DNA of 64,000 bases from Mycobacterium saskatchewanense (lineage in GTDB: Bacteria > Actinomycetota > Actinomycetes > Mycobacteriales > Mycobacteriaceae), in NCBI RefSeq assembly GCF_010729105.1, contig NZ_AP022573.1, positions 2,108,001-2,172,000 of the forward strand, read 5' to 3'. Of the stretch, positions 45,535 through 56,431 are shown piece by piece. How positions within the stretch are numbered: position 1 is the first letter of the stretch; each line of letters starts with the position of its first letter. A program made the position numbers and the translations under genes. Under the pieces are notes generated by a model. The model was not told the origin of the DNA. It did not search any database and saw only the letters and a list, made by a program, of their open reading frames with translations.

Positions 45535-47369
45535 GTGCCCTTCTGGAGGTCAGCGGCCTGGAGGTCGACTTTCCGGGCGACGGCCACCCGGTGACGGCGG
45601 TGCGGGGCATCACCTACCGCATCGACCCGGGCGAGGTGGTGGCCATGGTGGGCGAATCCGGCTCGGGCAAGTCCGTCTCGGCGATGGCCGTCGTGGGCCT
45701 GCTGCCGCAGTATGCGACGGTGCGCGGCTCGGTGCGCCTGCACGGCACGGAGCTGCTGGGCCTCGCCGACGGCGCGATGTCGCGGTTCCGCGGCAAGACG
45801 GTCGGCATGGTGTTCCAGGACCCGATGTCCGCGCTGACGCCCGTGTACACCGTCGGTGACCAGATCGCCGAGGCGATCGAAGTCCACCAGTCCGGGGTCG
45901 GCAAGAAGGCGGCCCGCCGGCGGGCCGTGGAATTGCTTGAACTCGTGGGCATTTCGCAGCCGCAGCGGCGCGCCCGGGCCTTCCCGCACGAGCTGTCCGG
46001 CGGCGAACGCCAGCGGGTGGTGATCGCGATCGCGATCGCCAATGACCCGGACTTGCTCATCTGCGACGAACCCACCACCGCGCTCGACGTCACGGTGCAG
46101 GCGCAGATCCTCGAAGTGCTCAAGACGGCGCGCGACGTGACCGGCGCCGGCGTGCTGATCATCACTCACGACCTGGGGGTGGTCGCGGAGTTCGCCGACC
46201 GGGCGCTGGTGATGTACGCCGGGCGCGTCGTCGAGTCCGCCGGCGTGGCCGATCTGTATCGGGACCGCCGGATGCCCTACACGGTGGGGCTGCTGGGTTC
46301 GGTGCCCCGGCTGGACGCCGCGCAGGGCACCCGGCTGGTGCCGATTCCGGGGGCCCCTCCGTCGTTGGCGGGCCTCGCGCCCGGCTGCCCGTTCTCTCCG
46401 CGCTGCCCGCTGGCCATCGACGAGTGCCGCGCCGCGGAACCGGGGTTGTTCGAGGTGGGAGCCGGGCACGGCGCGGCATGCATCCGCACCGACGAGGTCG
46501 ACGGCCGCAGCGCCGCCGACATCTACGGCATCAACACCGACGCGGGCCCGGCCTCCTCGGGTGACTCGCCGGTCGTCGTGCGGGTGCGTGACCTGGTCAA
46601 GACCTACAAACTGACCAAGGGCGTCCTGTTTCGCCGCGCCGTCGGCGAGGTCCGCGCCGTCGACGGCGTCAGCTTCGAGCTGCACCAGGGGCGCACCCTG
46701 GGCATCGTCGGCGAATCCGGTTCGGGCAAGTCGACCACCTTGCACGAGATCCTCGAACTGACCGTCCCGCAGGCGGGTTCGATCGAGGTGCTCGGCGCCG
46801 ACGTCGCCACGTTGAGTCCGAGGTCGCGGCGGTCGCTGCGACGCGACATCCAGGTCGTCTTCCAGGACCCGGTGGCGTCGCTCGATCCGCGGCTGCCCGT
46901 GTACGAGCTGATCGCCGAACCCTTGCAGGCCAACGGCTTCGACAAGGGCGACACCAACACCCGCGTCGCCGAATTGCTCGGCATCGTCGGTTTGACCCGT
47001 GCGGACGCGGTCCGCTACCCCGCCGAGTTCTCGGGCGGGCAGAAGCAGCGCATCGGCATCGCGCGGGCGCTGGCGCTACAGCCCAAGATCCTGGCGCTCG
47101 ACGAACCGGTCTCCGCGCTCGACGTCTCCATCCAGGCGGGCATCATCAACCTGCTGCTCGACCTGCAGGAGCAGTTCGGCCTCTCGTATCTGTTTGTCTC
47201 GCACGACCTCTCGGTGGTCAAGCACCTCGCGCACCAGGTGGTGGTGATGCATGCCGGTCGGATCGTCGAACAGGGCGACAGCGAGCGGGTGTTCGCCGAT
47301 CCGCAGCACGAGTACACGCGGCGGCTGCTGGGCGCGGTGCCGCAACCCGATCCGGGGAACCGTGTCTGA
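45531..47369 (+). CDS. oppD: Oligopeptide ABC transporter ATPase OppD (OppD-OppF fusion)
   Basis: A 612-aa protein with two complete ABC domains. First: Walker [11 protein letters not shown], signature [10 protein letters not shown], Walker [13 protein letters not shown]. Second: [32 protein letters not shown]. Between them is the [10 protein letters not shown] cysteine segment of OppD/F proteins. Starts at 45531 with an ATGA overlap with oppC. Confidence 0.95.
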   Translation: MSALLEVSGLEVDFPGDGHPVTAVRGITYRIDPGEVVAMVGESGSGKSVSAMAVVGLLPQYATVRGSVRLHGTELLGLADGAMSRFRGKTVGMVFQDPMSALTPVYTVGDQIAEAIEVHQSGVGKKAARRRAVELLELVGISQPQRRARAFPHELSGGERQRVVIAIAIANDPDLLICDEPTTALDVTVQAQILEVLKTARDVTGAGVLIITHDLGVVAEFADRALVMYAGRVVESAGVADLYRDRRMPYTVGLLGSVPRLDAAQGTRLVPIPGAPPSLAGLAPGCPFSPRCPLAIDECRAAEPGLFEVGAGHGAACIRTDEVDGRSAADIYGINTDAGPASSGDSPVVVRVRDLVKTYKLTKGVLFRRAVGEVRAVDGVSFELHQGRTLGIVGESGSGKSTTLHEILELTVPQAGSIEVLGADVATLSPRSRRSLRRDIQVVFQDPVASLDPRLPVYELIAEPLQANGFDKGDTNTRVAELLGIVGLTRADAVRYPAEFSGGQKQRIGIARALALQPKILALDEPVSALDVSIQAGIINLLLDLQEQFGLSYLFVSHDLSVVKHLAHQVVVMHAGRIVEQGDSERVFADPQHEYTRRLLGAVPQPDPGNRV

Positions 47370-49137
47370 CCGGGGCGCGGCGCGTCCGGCCCCTCGAGAC
47401 CGCGCCCACCGCGCCGAGCCTGCGCGCAGGGTGCGGTTTCCGGGCGCAACGGCGCAGCGGACGCAGGCTCGATTGCGGCGGGTGCTGAGCCTGGTGCTCG
47501 CGCTGGCCGTGACGCTCACCGGGTGCTCCCCGGCCATCAATCTCGCGGCGCCGACCGGCAGCAACGCGCAAGTCGGCAGGACCAGCGACGTCAACCCGCA
47601 GGACCCCGCCACCCTGCGGGACGGCGGCAACCTGCGCCTGGCGCTCAGCGACTTCCCGCCGAACTTCAACATCCTGCACATCGACGGCAACTCCGCGGAG
47701 GTCGCCTCGATGATGAAGGCAACCCTGCCGCGGGCGTTCGTGATCGGGCCGGACGGCTCGACCACCGTCGACACCGACTACTTCACCAGCGTAGAGCTCA
47801 CCGGGACGTCGCCCCAGGTGGTCACCTACACCATCAACCCCAAGGCGGTGTGGTCGGACGGCGCACCGATCACCTGGCAGGACATCGCCGCGCAGATCCA
47901 TGCGACCAGCGGGGCCGACAAGAACTTCGACATCGCGGGGACCAACGGCGCCGAGCGTGTCGCGTCGGTGACCCGCGGCGTCGACGACCGCCAAGCCGTC
48001 GTGACCTTCGCCCAGCCCTACGCCGAGTGGCGCGGCATGTTCGCCGGCAACGGCATGCTGCTACCGGCGACCGCGACGGCGACGCCGGAGGCGTTCAACA
48101 AGGGGCAGCTGGAGGGCCCGGGGCCCTCGGCCGGACCGTTCGTCGTGTCGTCGCTGGACCGCACCACCCAGCGAATCGTGTTGACCCGCAACCCGAGATG
48201 GTGGGGGCCACGGCCCCGGCTGGACAGCATCACCTACCTGGTGCTCGACGATGCCGCGCGGTTACCCGCGCTGCAGAACAACACGATCGACGCGACCGGC
48301 GTGGGATCGGTGGACCAGCTGACCATCGCGCAGCGCACCAAGGGCATCTCGATCCGGCGCGCGCCCGCCCCGAGCTGGTCGCACTTCACGTTCAACGGCG
48401 CCCACGGGTCGATCCTGTCCGACAAAGCGCTACGCCTGGCCGTGTCCAAGGGGATCGACCGCCAGACCATCGCCAAGGTCGTCCAATACGGGCTCACCAA
48501 CAACCCGGTCGCGCTGAGCAACCACATCTACGTGGCCGGGCAGGAGGGCTACCAGGACAACAGCCGCGTCGACCCCTACGACCCCGACGCGGCCCGGCGC
48601 GAGCTCGACGCGCTCGGCTGGAAGCTGAACGGTCAGTTCCGCGAGAAGGACGGCCGCCAGCTTGTCATCCGCGACCTGTTCTACGACGCCCAGGGCAGCA
48701 AGCAATTCGCGCAGATCGCGCAGCACAGCCTCGCGCAGATCGGGGTCAAGCTGGAGCTGGTCGCGAGGTCGGGCAGCGGGTTCTTCAGCAACTACGTCAA
48801 CGTCGGCGCCTTCGACATGGCGCAGTTCGGCTGGCTCGGCGACGCGTTCCCGCTGTCGTCGCTGACCCAGATCTACAAGTCCGACGGCGCAAGCAATTTC
48901 GGCAAGATCGGCAGCCCGGAGATCGACGCCGCGATCGAGGGGACCCTCCACGAACTGGACCCGGCCAAGGCGCGGGCACTGGCCAACGACCTCGACAAGT
49001 TGATCTGGGCCGAGGGTTTCAGTTTGCCGCTGACGCAGTCCCCCGGTGACGTGGCGGTACGCAGCACCCTGGCCAACTTCGGCGCCACGGGACTTGCCGA
49101 CTTGAACTACACCGCAATCGGATTCATGCGGAGTTGA
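47362..49137 (+). CDS. oppA: Oligopeptide-binding lipoprotein OppA
   Basis: A 591-aa family-5 solute-binding protein. An Arg-rich N-terminus precedes a lipoprotein signal peptide with lipobox LTGC ([14 protein letters not shown]). The mature part has [20 protein letters not shown], the characteristic peptide-binding motif, and ends with [20 protein letters not shown] at 47362 overlaps oppD by 8 bases. The 3' end overlaps the convergent hydrolase gene by 14 bases. Confidence 0.92.
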   Translation: MSDRGAARPAPRDRAHRAEPARRVRFPGATAQRTQARLRRVLSLVLALAVTLTGCSPAINLAAPTGSNAQVGRTSDVNPQDPATLRDGGNLRLALSDFPPNFNILHIDGNSAEVASMMKATLPRAFVIGPDGSTTVDTDYFTSVELTGTSPQVVTYTINPKAVWSDGAPITWQDIAAQIHATSGADKNFDIAGTNGAERVASVTRGVDDRQAVVTFAQPYAEWRGMFAGNGMLLPATATATPEAFNKGQLEGPGPSAGPFVVSSLDRTTQRIVLTRNPRWWGPRPRLDSITYLVLDDAARLPALQNNTIDATGVGSVDQLTIAQRTKGISIRRAPAPSWSHFTFNGAHGSILSDKALRLAVSKGIDRQTIAKVVQYGLTNNPVALSNHIYVAGQEGYQDNSRVDPYDPDAARRELDALGWKLNGQFREKDGRQLVIRDLFYDAQGSKQFAQIAQHSLAQIGVKLELVARSGSGFFSNYVNVGAFDMAQFGWLGDAFPLSSLTQIYKSDGASNFGKIGSPEIDAAIEGTLHELDPAKARALANDLDKLIWAEGFSLPLTQSPGDVAVRSTLANFGATGLADLNYTAIGFMRS

Positions 49138-50368
49138 TCCGCCGCCGCAGCGGCCTCGGGATGGGCAGCGCCCCCTCGATGGCGGCGGCCAACCCGATCG
49201 CCTGCCACAGCAGGCGCACCTCGGGGCGCGCCGGCATGGCATCCAGCGCCGGCGCCCGGGCGGCAAGGCTGTGCACGTCACCGCGACACACCGTCCTGGC
49301 GATGACGAGTGCGGCGGGCTCGCGAAAGTCGATGGCGCTGTGCGCCATGCTGGGCAGCTTCAGCAGCACCGCGTCGGGGATCAGGGCCGCGACGCGGTTG
49401 GCCACCGCTGGCGGGGTGATGAGGTCGCGTCCGCCCGAAACCACGACGGTCGGCCACCCGAAGCGCGGCATCTCGGCCGGAAGGTCGTACGGCTCGTCCT
49501 CGAAAGTCGCCGTCAGGGTGCGTGTTTCGCGCTCCGCCACGGCGGGGTCGAGCGGCAGGCCGTCGGGCTCCGCGGCGTAGTCGAGCTCGCGCAACGCGAT
49601 GCGGCTCACCAGGTCTTCCTCGTAGCGGAACGGCAAATGGCTCAGCGTGGCGAAGCGGGACATTGTCCACCACAACAGCTTTCGCCCGTCGAGGAGCAGG
49701 TCGAGCTGCCGCTCCAACAGCGCGGCGCCACCGTATCCGTAGATGGTCGCGACGACCTGGGTGGCCGACGCGGTCATCACTCCGGCGTCGACCAGCTTGC
49801 GCATCTTCGGTGCGATGGTGGCGGTTTCGGGGCTCTGGCCCTTGAGCAGCAACCGGCGAATCGCCCTGCGGACGATCACGATGTCATGCCGGGACAGCAG
49901 GGGCGAGTCGAGGATCATCGCCCGCACCCGGCCGGGATGGCGGACGCCCACGCCGGCCGCGATATAGGTGCCGTACGAGGCACCGTAGATGACGGCCGAG
50001 TCCACGTGGGCATCGTCGAGCACGGCCGCGACGTCGTCGACGACCTGGTTGACGGTGATCGCTTCTGGAGGCAGGTCGACGCCGGCGTCGTCGTGGCGCG
50101 ACATTCCCACCCCGCGATGCTCGATCATGATGACGTCGAGGCCGGCGGTGGCGGCGCGGCGCCGCAAGCCCCGGTACATCTGCACCGACGCCACCCCCGG
50201 ACCCCCGGGGATGATCACCAGCGGGTGCGCGGACTTCCGCCCGGCGCGCACGTAGTACAGGTCGAACTCGTCGGGGCCGTCCGGGGAGATCGGCCGGCGG
50301 ACGGGCCGCACACCGGGCAGTCGCGCGAGCCGTTCCTGCACCCGGCGCCGTTTCGCGGTCATGGTCAT
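49124..50368 (-). CDS. Alpha/beta hydrolase, proline-iminopeptidase-like
   Basis: A 414-aa protein. Nucleophile elbow GASYGT at about residue 130 (VIYGASYGTYIAAGVG), oxyanion region VIIPGGPGVASVQMYR, conserved Asp (SGGRDLITPP) and His (MAHSAI). The HGGPG-like motif in the oxyanion segment points to an S33 peptidase or hydrolase. In M. tuberculosis the equivalent slot between opp and the sbcC-like gene holds an oxidoreductase gene, so this gene is not part of the conserved block. Confidence 0.86.
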   Translation of the reverse strand: MTMTAKRRRVQERLARLPGVRPVRRPISPDGPDEFDLYYVRAGRKSAHPLVIIPGGPGVASVQMYRGLRRRAATAGLDVIMIEHRGVGMSRHDDAGVDLPPEAITVNQVVDDVAAVLDDAHVDSAVIYGASYGTYIAAGVGVRHPGRVRAMILDSPLLSRHDIVIVRRAIRRLLLKGQSPETATIAPKMRKLVDAGVMTASATQVVATIYGYGGAALLERQLDLLLDGRKLLWWTMSRFATLSHLPFRYEEDLVSRIALRELDYAAEPDGLPLDPAVAERETRTLTATFEDEPYDLPAEMPRFGWPTVVVSGGRDLITPPAVANRVAALIPDAVLLKLPSMAHSAIDFREPAALVIARTVCRGDVHSLAARAPALDAMPARPEVRLLWQAIGLAAAIEGALPIPRPLRRRINSA

Positions 50369-50447
50369 CGGTGTCGGCCCGCCATGGACACCATTCTGCC
50401 GAGGACGCCCGCGATCATCAGCGCGAGAGCCCCTTCCCCGGCGATTG

Positions 50448-53063
50448 CTACGCGGTCAGATCGATGCGGTGGGCGCCCTTGACCCCGTCATAGCGGTCCG
50501 GGCTGCAGGTCAACACGATCACCTGCCCGTGCGCGCCCATGGTGTCGAACACCTCGCCCATCTTGGTCAGCCGCTCGGGGTCGGTGAAACCGAGCGCGTC
50601 GTCGACCACCACGGGGACGGTGTCCTCCTTGGCGACCAGGGCGGCCCCCGCCAGCCGCGCCAGGATGCCGAGCTGCTCTTTGGCCCCGCCCGACAGCGAT
50701 TCGTACGGCACCGTGACACCGTTGAGCGTGCGTGCGCGGATGCAGAGGTCGCTATCGATGTCCACCTCGAAGGTGGGTCCGAACACCGGCCGCCCCAGGC
50801 GCTGCAACTCCGCGCGGTAGGGCTCGACGTAGCGCAACCGGGTGGTGTCGCGGTGGCGCGCCATCACCGAGCGCAGCAGCTCCGCGGCGCGGGCGCGGCC
50901 GCCCACCCGCGAGTGCTGGCCGGCGGCGTGCTCGAGCTCGGTTCGGGCGGCGTCGAGCTTGCCGTGGCGGCCCTCGGTGCCGAACACGGACAGCTCGATG
51001 TCGATCTCACGCAGCGCGCTGGCCGCCTGTTCGTAGCGATCCCGCAGGGATTCGGCCGCCTGCGATGCGGCGTCCAGTTCGGCCGCCACGTCGTCCGGCG
51101 CGGCGGCCGCCAGGACGTCCGCCAGCTCGGCGACGCGCCGCTGGGCGCTCTGCGCCGCGAGCAGACCGGCGTCCGCCGCCGCCGCCAGGAGCTCGTCCCC
51201 GACCGACGCCCGCTCGTGTGCCAGCCGGTCGGTGACCGCGGCCAGCTCGTCGCGTTGAGTTTCCAGCTTGTTCTCGGCAACCGTTGTGCGCGTGACCAAT
51301 TCGGCGAGCCTGCCGGCGGCCGCCGCGGCGGTGCGTCGACTGGTCTCGCAGTGGGCGGCGGCGGCCACGCGGGCTGCCTCGGCCACCTCGAGTTCGGCGC
51401 GCGCGGCGTCGGCATCCATCTCGGCGACGTCCGGCCCGTTGCCCGCGCTCAGCCGCGCGAGCCGCTCGCGCAGGTCCTCGACCCGTTCGTCGCCGTGGAG
51501 ACCGGCCAGGGTGGCGGTCAGCTGGTCGCGGGTGCTCTGCAGTTCGCGGCGGTGCGCCACCGCCGCCCGCGCGGCGGCCACGTCCTTGGCGTCCGCTTCG
51601 GTCAGAGCGTCGGACAGCTCCCGTTGCGCGGCAGCGTATTTCGCCTGGACGTCCAGCGTGGTCGCGCCGGGCGTGATGCGCGCCGTCAGCACACCGGGGA
51701 CCCCGACCGTTGTGGGGCCGATCGCGGTCGTCGACCACGTTCGGCCCGCCGACAGGGCCACCCGTCGGTCACCGGTGTCCAATTCGATGTCGGTGATGGC
51801 CGCGAACTCGACCGCCGCCGACGTCAACGCCAGCTGGTCGCCGATGCGGTCGACCGCGGCCGCGGCGTCCTCGATCCGCCGCAGCAGATCGTCGGTGACC
51901 ACCACCGACGACAGCTCGGCGCGGATCCGGTCGCGGTCGTGCTGTGTGGCGTCGATCTTGGCCAACCGCGACCGCAGCCGCTCGGCCTCCTCGCGGTCGG
52001 CGAGCCGGTCGACGGCACCGCGGGCACACTCCGCCCGGTGCTGCAGGCGCGCGAGCAGTGCCACGGCCTCCTCGGCGGCGGCGTCGGCGGCCTCGGCGGC
52101 GGCCCGCGCCACCGATAGCGCGTCGGTGGCCAGTTGCACTTCGGTTTCGGCGGCGGCGACGGCGGCCGTGCGCGTCGTGATTTCGGCAAGCAATCGGAGG
52201 CGGCCCTTGTGGGCGGCGCTGGCCGCGGCGCTCGTGGCGGACTCAGCGGCGGCGAGCAGTTCGGCTTCGCGGGCTTCGCCGGTGAGCTCGGCGATCCGCT
52301 CGGCGGCGGCCCGCGCGGCCGCCAGCCGCGGGCCGGCGGCGATGCGCTGCTGCGACAGCTCGGCCACCTGCTCGGTGAGGACGGCGTGGCGGGATACCCG
52401 ATCGTCCACCTCGGCCAGTTTCGCCGTGCATTCCGCGACCTGCGCCTCGGCGGCGGCCAGCCGGGAGATCGCGGCGGCCCAGTCGCCGGTGGGGCGGCCC
52501 GTGGCGGTGAAGTAACGGGCGTATTCGGCGTCGATCCGCTCGATCAGCAGCGGCTCGGTGCCCTGCGGCCCCCCGTTGTCGGCGGCCGCGACGTCGAGCG
52601 CGCGCGACAACGCGTCGCAGCCGGACAGGTCCACCGCGGCGGTCGAGGACGACTGCAGCACCCGCTGGGCATGCCACAGGTCGTTGTCCACCGTCTCGGC
52701 CAGCATGGCACGCACCCGGTCGTGCGCTTCGTCCCCGGTCAGCTGCTCGCGCCGCGGCGCGAGCATCGTCAACTCGGTCTCACACTTCTTGTGGAAACGC
52801 TTGCGGTAGCTGAAACGGTATGGTCCGCAGCTAATTTCGGCTCGAACCTCGGAGCCGACGTCGCTGTGGGCGGGTTTAACCTGCTTGACTTCCTTCTTGG
52901 TCGAGCGGTCCTTGGACTCCAGCAACAGGTCCAGCGCCTCGACCATGGACGACTTGCCGATCTCGTTGGCGCCGGAGACGACCACCACGCCGTGGTCCGG
53001 GAACTCGATGTCCCGGTGCGCGATGCCGCGATAGTTCGTGAGAACCAGTCGATGCAGCTTCAT
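50448..53063 (-). CDS. SbcC/Rad50-like ATPase
   Basis: An 871-aa coiled-coil ATPase: Walker A GANEIGKSS at residues 31-39, a long Ala/Glu/Arg-rich coiled coil, and C-terminal signature SLSGGAKEQLGILARL with Walker B VPVVVDDALGFTD. It lacks a CxxC zinc hook in the coil. Translationally coupled to the nuclease-like gene upstream (ATGA overlap), as in M. tuberculosis Rv1278/Rv1277. A role in processing DNA ends is inferred. Confidence 0.9.
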   Translation of the reverse strand: MKLHRLVLTNYRGIAHRDIEFPDHGVVVVSGANEIGKSSMVEALDLLLESKDRSTKKEVKQVKPAHSDVGSEVRAEISCGPYRFSYRKRFHKKCETELTMLAPRREQLTGDEAHDRVRAMLAETVDNDLWHAQRVLQSSSTAAVDLSGCDALSRALDVAAADNGGPQGTEPLLIERIDAEYARYFTATGRPTGDWAAAISRLAAAEAQVAECTAKLAEVDDRVSRHAVLTEQVAELSQQRIAAGPRLAAARAAAERIAELTGEAREAELLAAAESATSAAASAAHKGRLRLLAEITTRTAAVAAAETEVQLATDALSVARAAAEAADAAAEEAVALLARLQHRAECARGAVDRLADREEAERLRSRLAKIDATQHDRDRIRAELSSVVVTDDLLRRIEDAAAAVDRIGDQLALTSAAVEFAAITDIELDTGDRRVALSAGRTWSTTAIGPTTVGVPGVLTARITPGATTLDVQAKYAAAQRELSDALTEADAKDVAAARAAVAHRRELQSTRDQLTATLAGLHGDERVEDLRERLARLSAGNGPDVAEMDADAARAELEVAEAARVAAAAHCETSRRTAAAAAGRLAELVTRTTVAENKLETQRDELAAVTDRLAHERASVGDELLAAAADAGLLAAQSAQRRVAELADVLAAAAPDDVAAELDAASQAAESLRDRYEQAASALREIDIELSVFGTEGRHGKLDAARTELEHAAGQHSRVGGRARAAELLRSVMARHRDTTRLRYVEPYRAELQRLGRPVFGPTFEVDIDSDLCIRARTLNGVTVPYESLSGGAKEQLGILARLAGAALVAKEDTVPVVVDDALGFTDPERLTKMGEVFDTMGAHGQVIVLTCSPDRYDGVKGAHRIDLTA

Positions 53064-54205
53064 GCGGCACCCCTATCGGCCAGGCGCAGCAAGAGCGCCA
53101 GTGCCGCCTGCGCGTCGGCGGCCCGTTCCGTGTCCGCCCGGGCGGTGGCGACGAGTTCCTCGACGGCGGCGGCGGCGAATCCGCCGATGCCGAGATCGGT
53201 GAACTCTCCGTCGGCGGGGACGACGGCCAGGTCGCTGTGGCGTTCCCACAGCCCCAGCCACGCGAACAACCTGGCGTACTTGTCGAGGCAGGCGTCCAGC
53301 GCGGCGCGGTCGGTCACCGTCAGGGAGCCGGTCAGCGCCAGCCGGACCACCGTGCGGTCCTTGTCGGTCATGAGATCCAGGTTCATGTCGAGGTCGGCGA
53401 TGTCGCGGCTGGTGTCGACCTGCCGGTGCATCGTGACGAACCGCCAGCGGCCAACGTGGCGGGAAGTGACGGTCACGCCATTGTCGTCGACGTCGACGAC
53501 GAGGACGTGACCCGAGTCGGCCTCCACGTCGTCGAAATTGGTGACTTCCGGGGCGCCGGAGTACCACACGCGGCCGCTGCCACCCACCTGCGTGCGGGAG
53601 TGCTTGTCCCCCAACGCCACATAATGCAGCGCGCCGCGGGCCAGCGCGTCGTCGAGGCTGGCGAGCCGGATCAGCGAGGGTTTGTCGCGGTCGGGATCGA
53701 GCACGTCGACGCCGCCGTGGGCGACGAGGATCCGGGTCACCGGCGCCTCGGACGAGCCGGGCAGTTCGTCCAGGACCTTAGCGACCAGGTCGGTGGTGGG
53801 CGCCTTGGTCCGCCAGGGCGCGGCGACGATCTCCACCCCGGGGCGCACCTCGTGCACGCCGGCCCGGTCGAGCACCACCACGTTGTCGGGGCGGTCGGCC
53901 GTGAAGAGCGCGCTGGTGTACACCGACGACGCGTCGAGCGGATCGTGATTGCCGGGCAGCAGGTAGACGGGAATCCCGATGGCGCGCATGGCTTCGAGGG
54001 ACTGGCCGACGACCTGCGGGGACAGCTGATTGTGCTCGAAGACGTCCCCCGCCACCACGACGAACTCGGCGCCGACCTCGGCGGCGAGCGCGCCCAGACC
54101 GGACACCGCGTCGCGGCGGGCAGCCGAGAAGCGGGGCTGCGCGTCGCCCGCCAGGAAGTGGCGGGTCATGCCCAGCTGCCAGTCGGCGGTGTGCAGGAAT
54201 CGCAT
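53060..54205 (-). CDS. SbcD/Mre11-like phosphoesterase
   Basis: A 381-aa calcineurin-fold protein. Metal motifs: TADWQLGM (Asp8, but Gln10 in place of the usual His), VVVAGDVFEHNQ, LLPGNHDPLD, VAHGGVD and LGDKHSRTQ. It forms a pair with the Rad50-like ATPase. The substituted first motif may alter metal binding and activity. Confidence 0.9.
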   Translation of the reverse strand: MRFLHTADWQLGMTRHFLAGDAQPRFSAARRDAVSGLGALAAEVGAEFVVVAGDVFEHNQLSPQVVGQSLEAMRAIGIPVYLLPGNHDPLDASSVYTSALFTADRPDNVVVLDRAGVHEVRPGVEIVAAPWRTKAPTTDLVAKVLDELPGSSEAPVTRILVAHGGVDVLDPDRDKPSLIRLASLDDALARGALHYVALGDKHSRTQVGGSGRVWYSGAPEVTNFDDVEADSGHVLVVDVDDNGVTVTSRHVGRWRFVTMHRQVDTSRDIADLDMNLDLMTDKDRTVVRLALTGSLTVTDRAALDACLDKYARLFAWLGLWERHSDLAVVPADGEFTDLGIGGFAAAAVEELVATARADTERAADAQAALALLLRLADRGAA

Positions 54206-54322
54206 CGCGGCGCCCCTTTCGGATCAACGCGGCTATCAGGGCACCGCGAAGTCTAGGTCTGCGCACCGACAAGACGCGGGACCTCGCCCGGCACGTCCGG
54301 GTGAACCGCCGCCGCCGCCGGA

Positions 54323-55771
54323 TCAGACCGGCAAGACGATCCCGGCTGCCCGGCCCAGAATGATCGCCTGACCGCCGGGGAACACGTAGCCGCCGGTGGG
54401 TCCGTAGACGCCGTAGATCGGGTCGGTCGGTCCGGCTCCCGCGTAGATGTCGTTGATCCACCCAGTGGACAGGGTGTACACCGCCTGGGTGTTCCCCGGA
54501 GGGGAGAACCCGGTCAGCAACTGGGCGACGAAATCGACGAGCGGGTGTTCGCCCACCATCGAGTCGACGTGCGAGCCGTTGACCAGCTCGACACCGACGA
54601 ACTGGCCCGGGTTCAGACCGACCAGCTCGTTGGTGGTGGCACCGAAGAGGTTCCACGGCTGGGGCGGCGCCGCCACCACATAGTCGGGGATGTGCAACGC
54701 CTGCAGGTTGGCGATCGCGGCCGCGAAGGCGGAGGAATCGGAGGCGACGCCGTCGAACATCACCACGCCGCGAAGGTTGTTGGCGGCGGTGTTCGCCCCG
54801 AGATCCGCGATGTAGTCGCCGGCGGCGATCGTCGCCAGGCCGCCGCCGGCCGAATGCCCGGCCAGGATGAAGTCGGACGGCAGCTTGCCCATGAAGCCGG
54901 CCTGGTTGGCGCTGACATTCAGCGCCGTCTGGCCGCCCAGGAACAGCGAGGCCACGCCCTGCTGCATCTGCGGCGCGTTCAGCCAGGCGCCGAACGGCAA
55001 GGGGATCGATGGCACGGTGGGCACCACCACGATGCTGTCCGTTTGCTGCGCCAGCTGCATGGCCAACGGGTCGTAGAACCAACCGATCGCCCCGAAGCCG
55101 TGCTGCAGATAGATGACGCCGTTGGCGTGCACCGAACCGTCCGCCTGCGTCGGGAAATACCAATGCGCCGGGGCGGGGAAGCTGAAGGGGCCCAGTGGAA
55201 TTCCGAAGAAGGAGGACGTGCCGAGCGGAATCTGCAGGAACGAGAACCCCACCTTGACCCCGGTCACCCCATTCGTGGCGGGCGCGGTGAGGGCCGCGGT
55301 GGTGTTGGTCGGCAACGCTCCGCCGGTGGGGGTGACCGTGGCGTTGGGGATGCCGCCCGCCCCGGCGCCCGGCGCTCCGCCGGTCCCGGCGCCGGTGGAG
55401 AACAGCGGACGGCCCAACAGTTGCTCGATGGGTGCGAAGACCCCCAGGCTCTCGGCCTGTTGCCCCAGCGCCTGCAGCACCGACACGTTCGCGGCCTCGG
55501 CGGAGGCATAGGCCGCGCCGGCCGCGCTCAGCGCGTGCGCGAACTGGGCTTGGAACTGCGTCGCCCGCGCCGTCAGCGTTTGAAATTCCTGCGCGTAACC
55601 GCCGAACAGGCTCGCGACGGCCGCGGACACCTCGTCACCGGCCGCCGCAATGATCCTGGTCGTCGAGGGCGCCGCGGCGGCGGCCGCCCCCTTGAGCGCC
55701 TCGCCGAGCCCCGTCAGGTCCTCGGACACCACGGCGACGGCCTCGGTCGCTGCGATCACATAGGGCGACAT
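54323..55771 (-). CDS. PE-family protein with C-terminal alpha/beta hydrolase domain
   Basis: A 482-aa protein. Residues 1-95 are a PE domain (MSPYVIAATEAVAVVSEDLT start, YASAE as the YxxxD/E export signal), then a Gly/Pro/Ala-rich linker and from about residue 205 a hydrolase domain with lipase-like elbow AGHSAGGGLA and a His near GSHVDSMVGEHP. ESX-dependent export and lipase or esterase activity are expected from family members such as LipY, but the substrate is unknown. Confidence 0.9.
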   Translation of the reverse strand: MSPYVIAATEAVAVVSEDLTGLGEALKGAAAAAAPSTTRIIAAAGDEVSAAVASLFGGYAQEFQTLTARATQFQAQFAHALSAAGAAYASAEAANVSVLQALGQQAESLGVFAPIEQLLGRPLFSTGAGTGGAPGAGAGGIPNATVTPTGGALPTNTTAALTAPATNGVTGVKVGFSFLQIPLGTSSFFGIPLGPFSFPAPAHWYFPTQADGSVHANGVIYLQHGFGAIGWFYDPLAMQLAQQTDSIVVVPTVPSIPLPFGAWLNAPQMQQGVASLFLGGQTALNVSANQAGFMGKLPSDFILAGHSAGGGLATIAAGDYIADLGANTAANNLRGVVMFDGVASDSSAFAAAIANLQALHIPDYVVAAPPQPWNLFGATTNELVGLNPGQFVGVELVNGSHVDSMVGEHPLVDFVAQLLTGFSPPGNTQAVYTLSTGWINDIYAGAGPTDPIYGVYGPTGGYVFPGGQAIILGRAAGIVLPV

Positions 55772-55927
55772 CGGCGGCTCCCATCCCCGGCAAGCTCAGG
55801 ACAGCTCAGAAGGTACCGAGGAAACCCGTTATTTGTTCACAATTTGAAATATCCGGAGCATTTGGCCGAAGAGTCGCAATTGCGCGCGCCATGGCACTCG
55901 AAGTGTCCACTCATTATCGTGAGCCCG

Positions 55928-56428
55928 ATGAACCGTCGGCGCACCCTATTGCTGATGCGGCACGCGAAGTCGGATTACCCGGAGGGCGTCGCCGACCATG
56001 ACCGCCCGCTGGCGCCCCGTGGCATTCGTGAGGCCGGATTGGCCGGTGACTGGTTGCGCGCCCACGCGCCCGTCATCGACGCGGTGCTGTGCTCCACCGC
56101 CACCCGGGCGCGACAGACCCTGGAAAACACCCGGGTCGACGCCCCGACCCGGTTCACCGATCGGATCTACGCAAGTACGCCCGGGACGATGATCGACGAG
56201 ATCTCGCGGACGGCCGACGACGTCGGCACCCTGCTGGTCGTCGGCCACGAGCCCACGATGTCCGAGTTGGCGCTCATCCTGGCCGACAACGGCTCGAACG
56301 ACGCTGCGCTGGAACGCGTTTCCGTGAAATTTCCGACATCGGCCATCGCCGTGCTCGACGTGCCCTGCGGCTGGAAGGCGCTGGAACCCGGCCGAGCGGC
56401 CCTGACCGGCTTCGAAGTGCCGCGGTAA
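55928..56428 (+). CDS. sixA: Phosphohistidine phosphatase SixA-like
   Basis: A 166-aa histidine-phosphatase protein. RHAKSD (LLLMRHAKSDYPEG) holds the catalytic His, with second-half motif VVGHEPTMSEL. It removes phosphate from His residues of phosphorelay proteins or has another small phosphoester substrate. Convergent with lprC, 3 bases apart; syntenic with Rv1276c. Confidence 0.9.
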   Translation: MNRRRTLLLMRHAKSDYPEGVADHDRPLAPRGIREAGLAGDWLRAHAPVIDAVLCSTATRARQTLENTRVDAPTRFTDRIYASTPGTMIDEISRTADDVGTLLVVGHEPTMSELALILADNGSNDAALERVSVKFPTSAIAVLDVPCGWKALEPGRAALTGFEVPR

Positions 56429-56431
56429 CGC

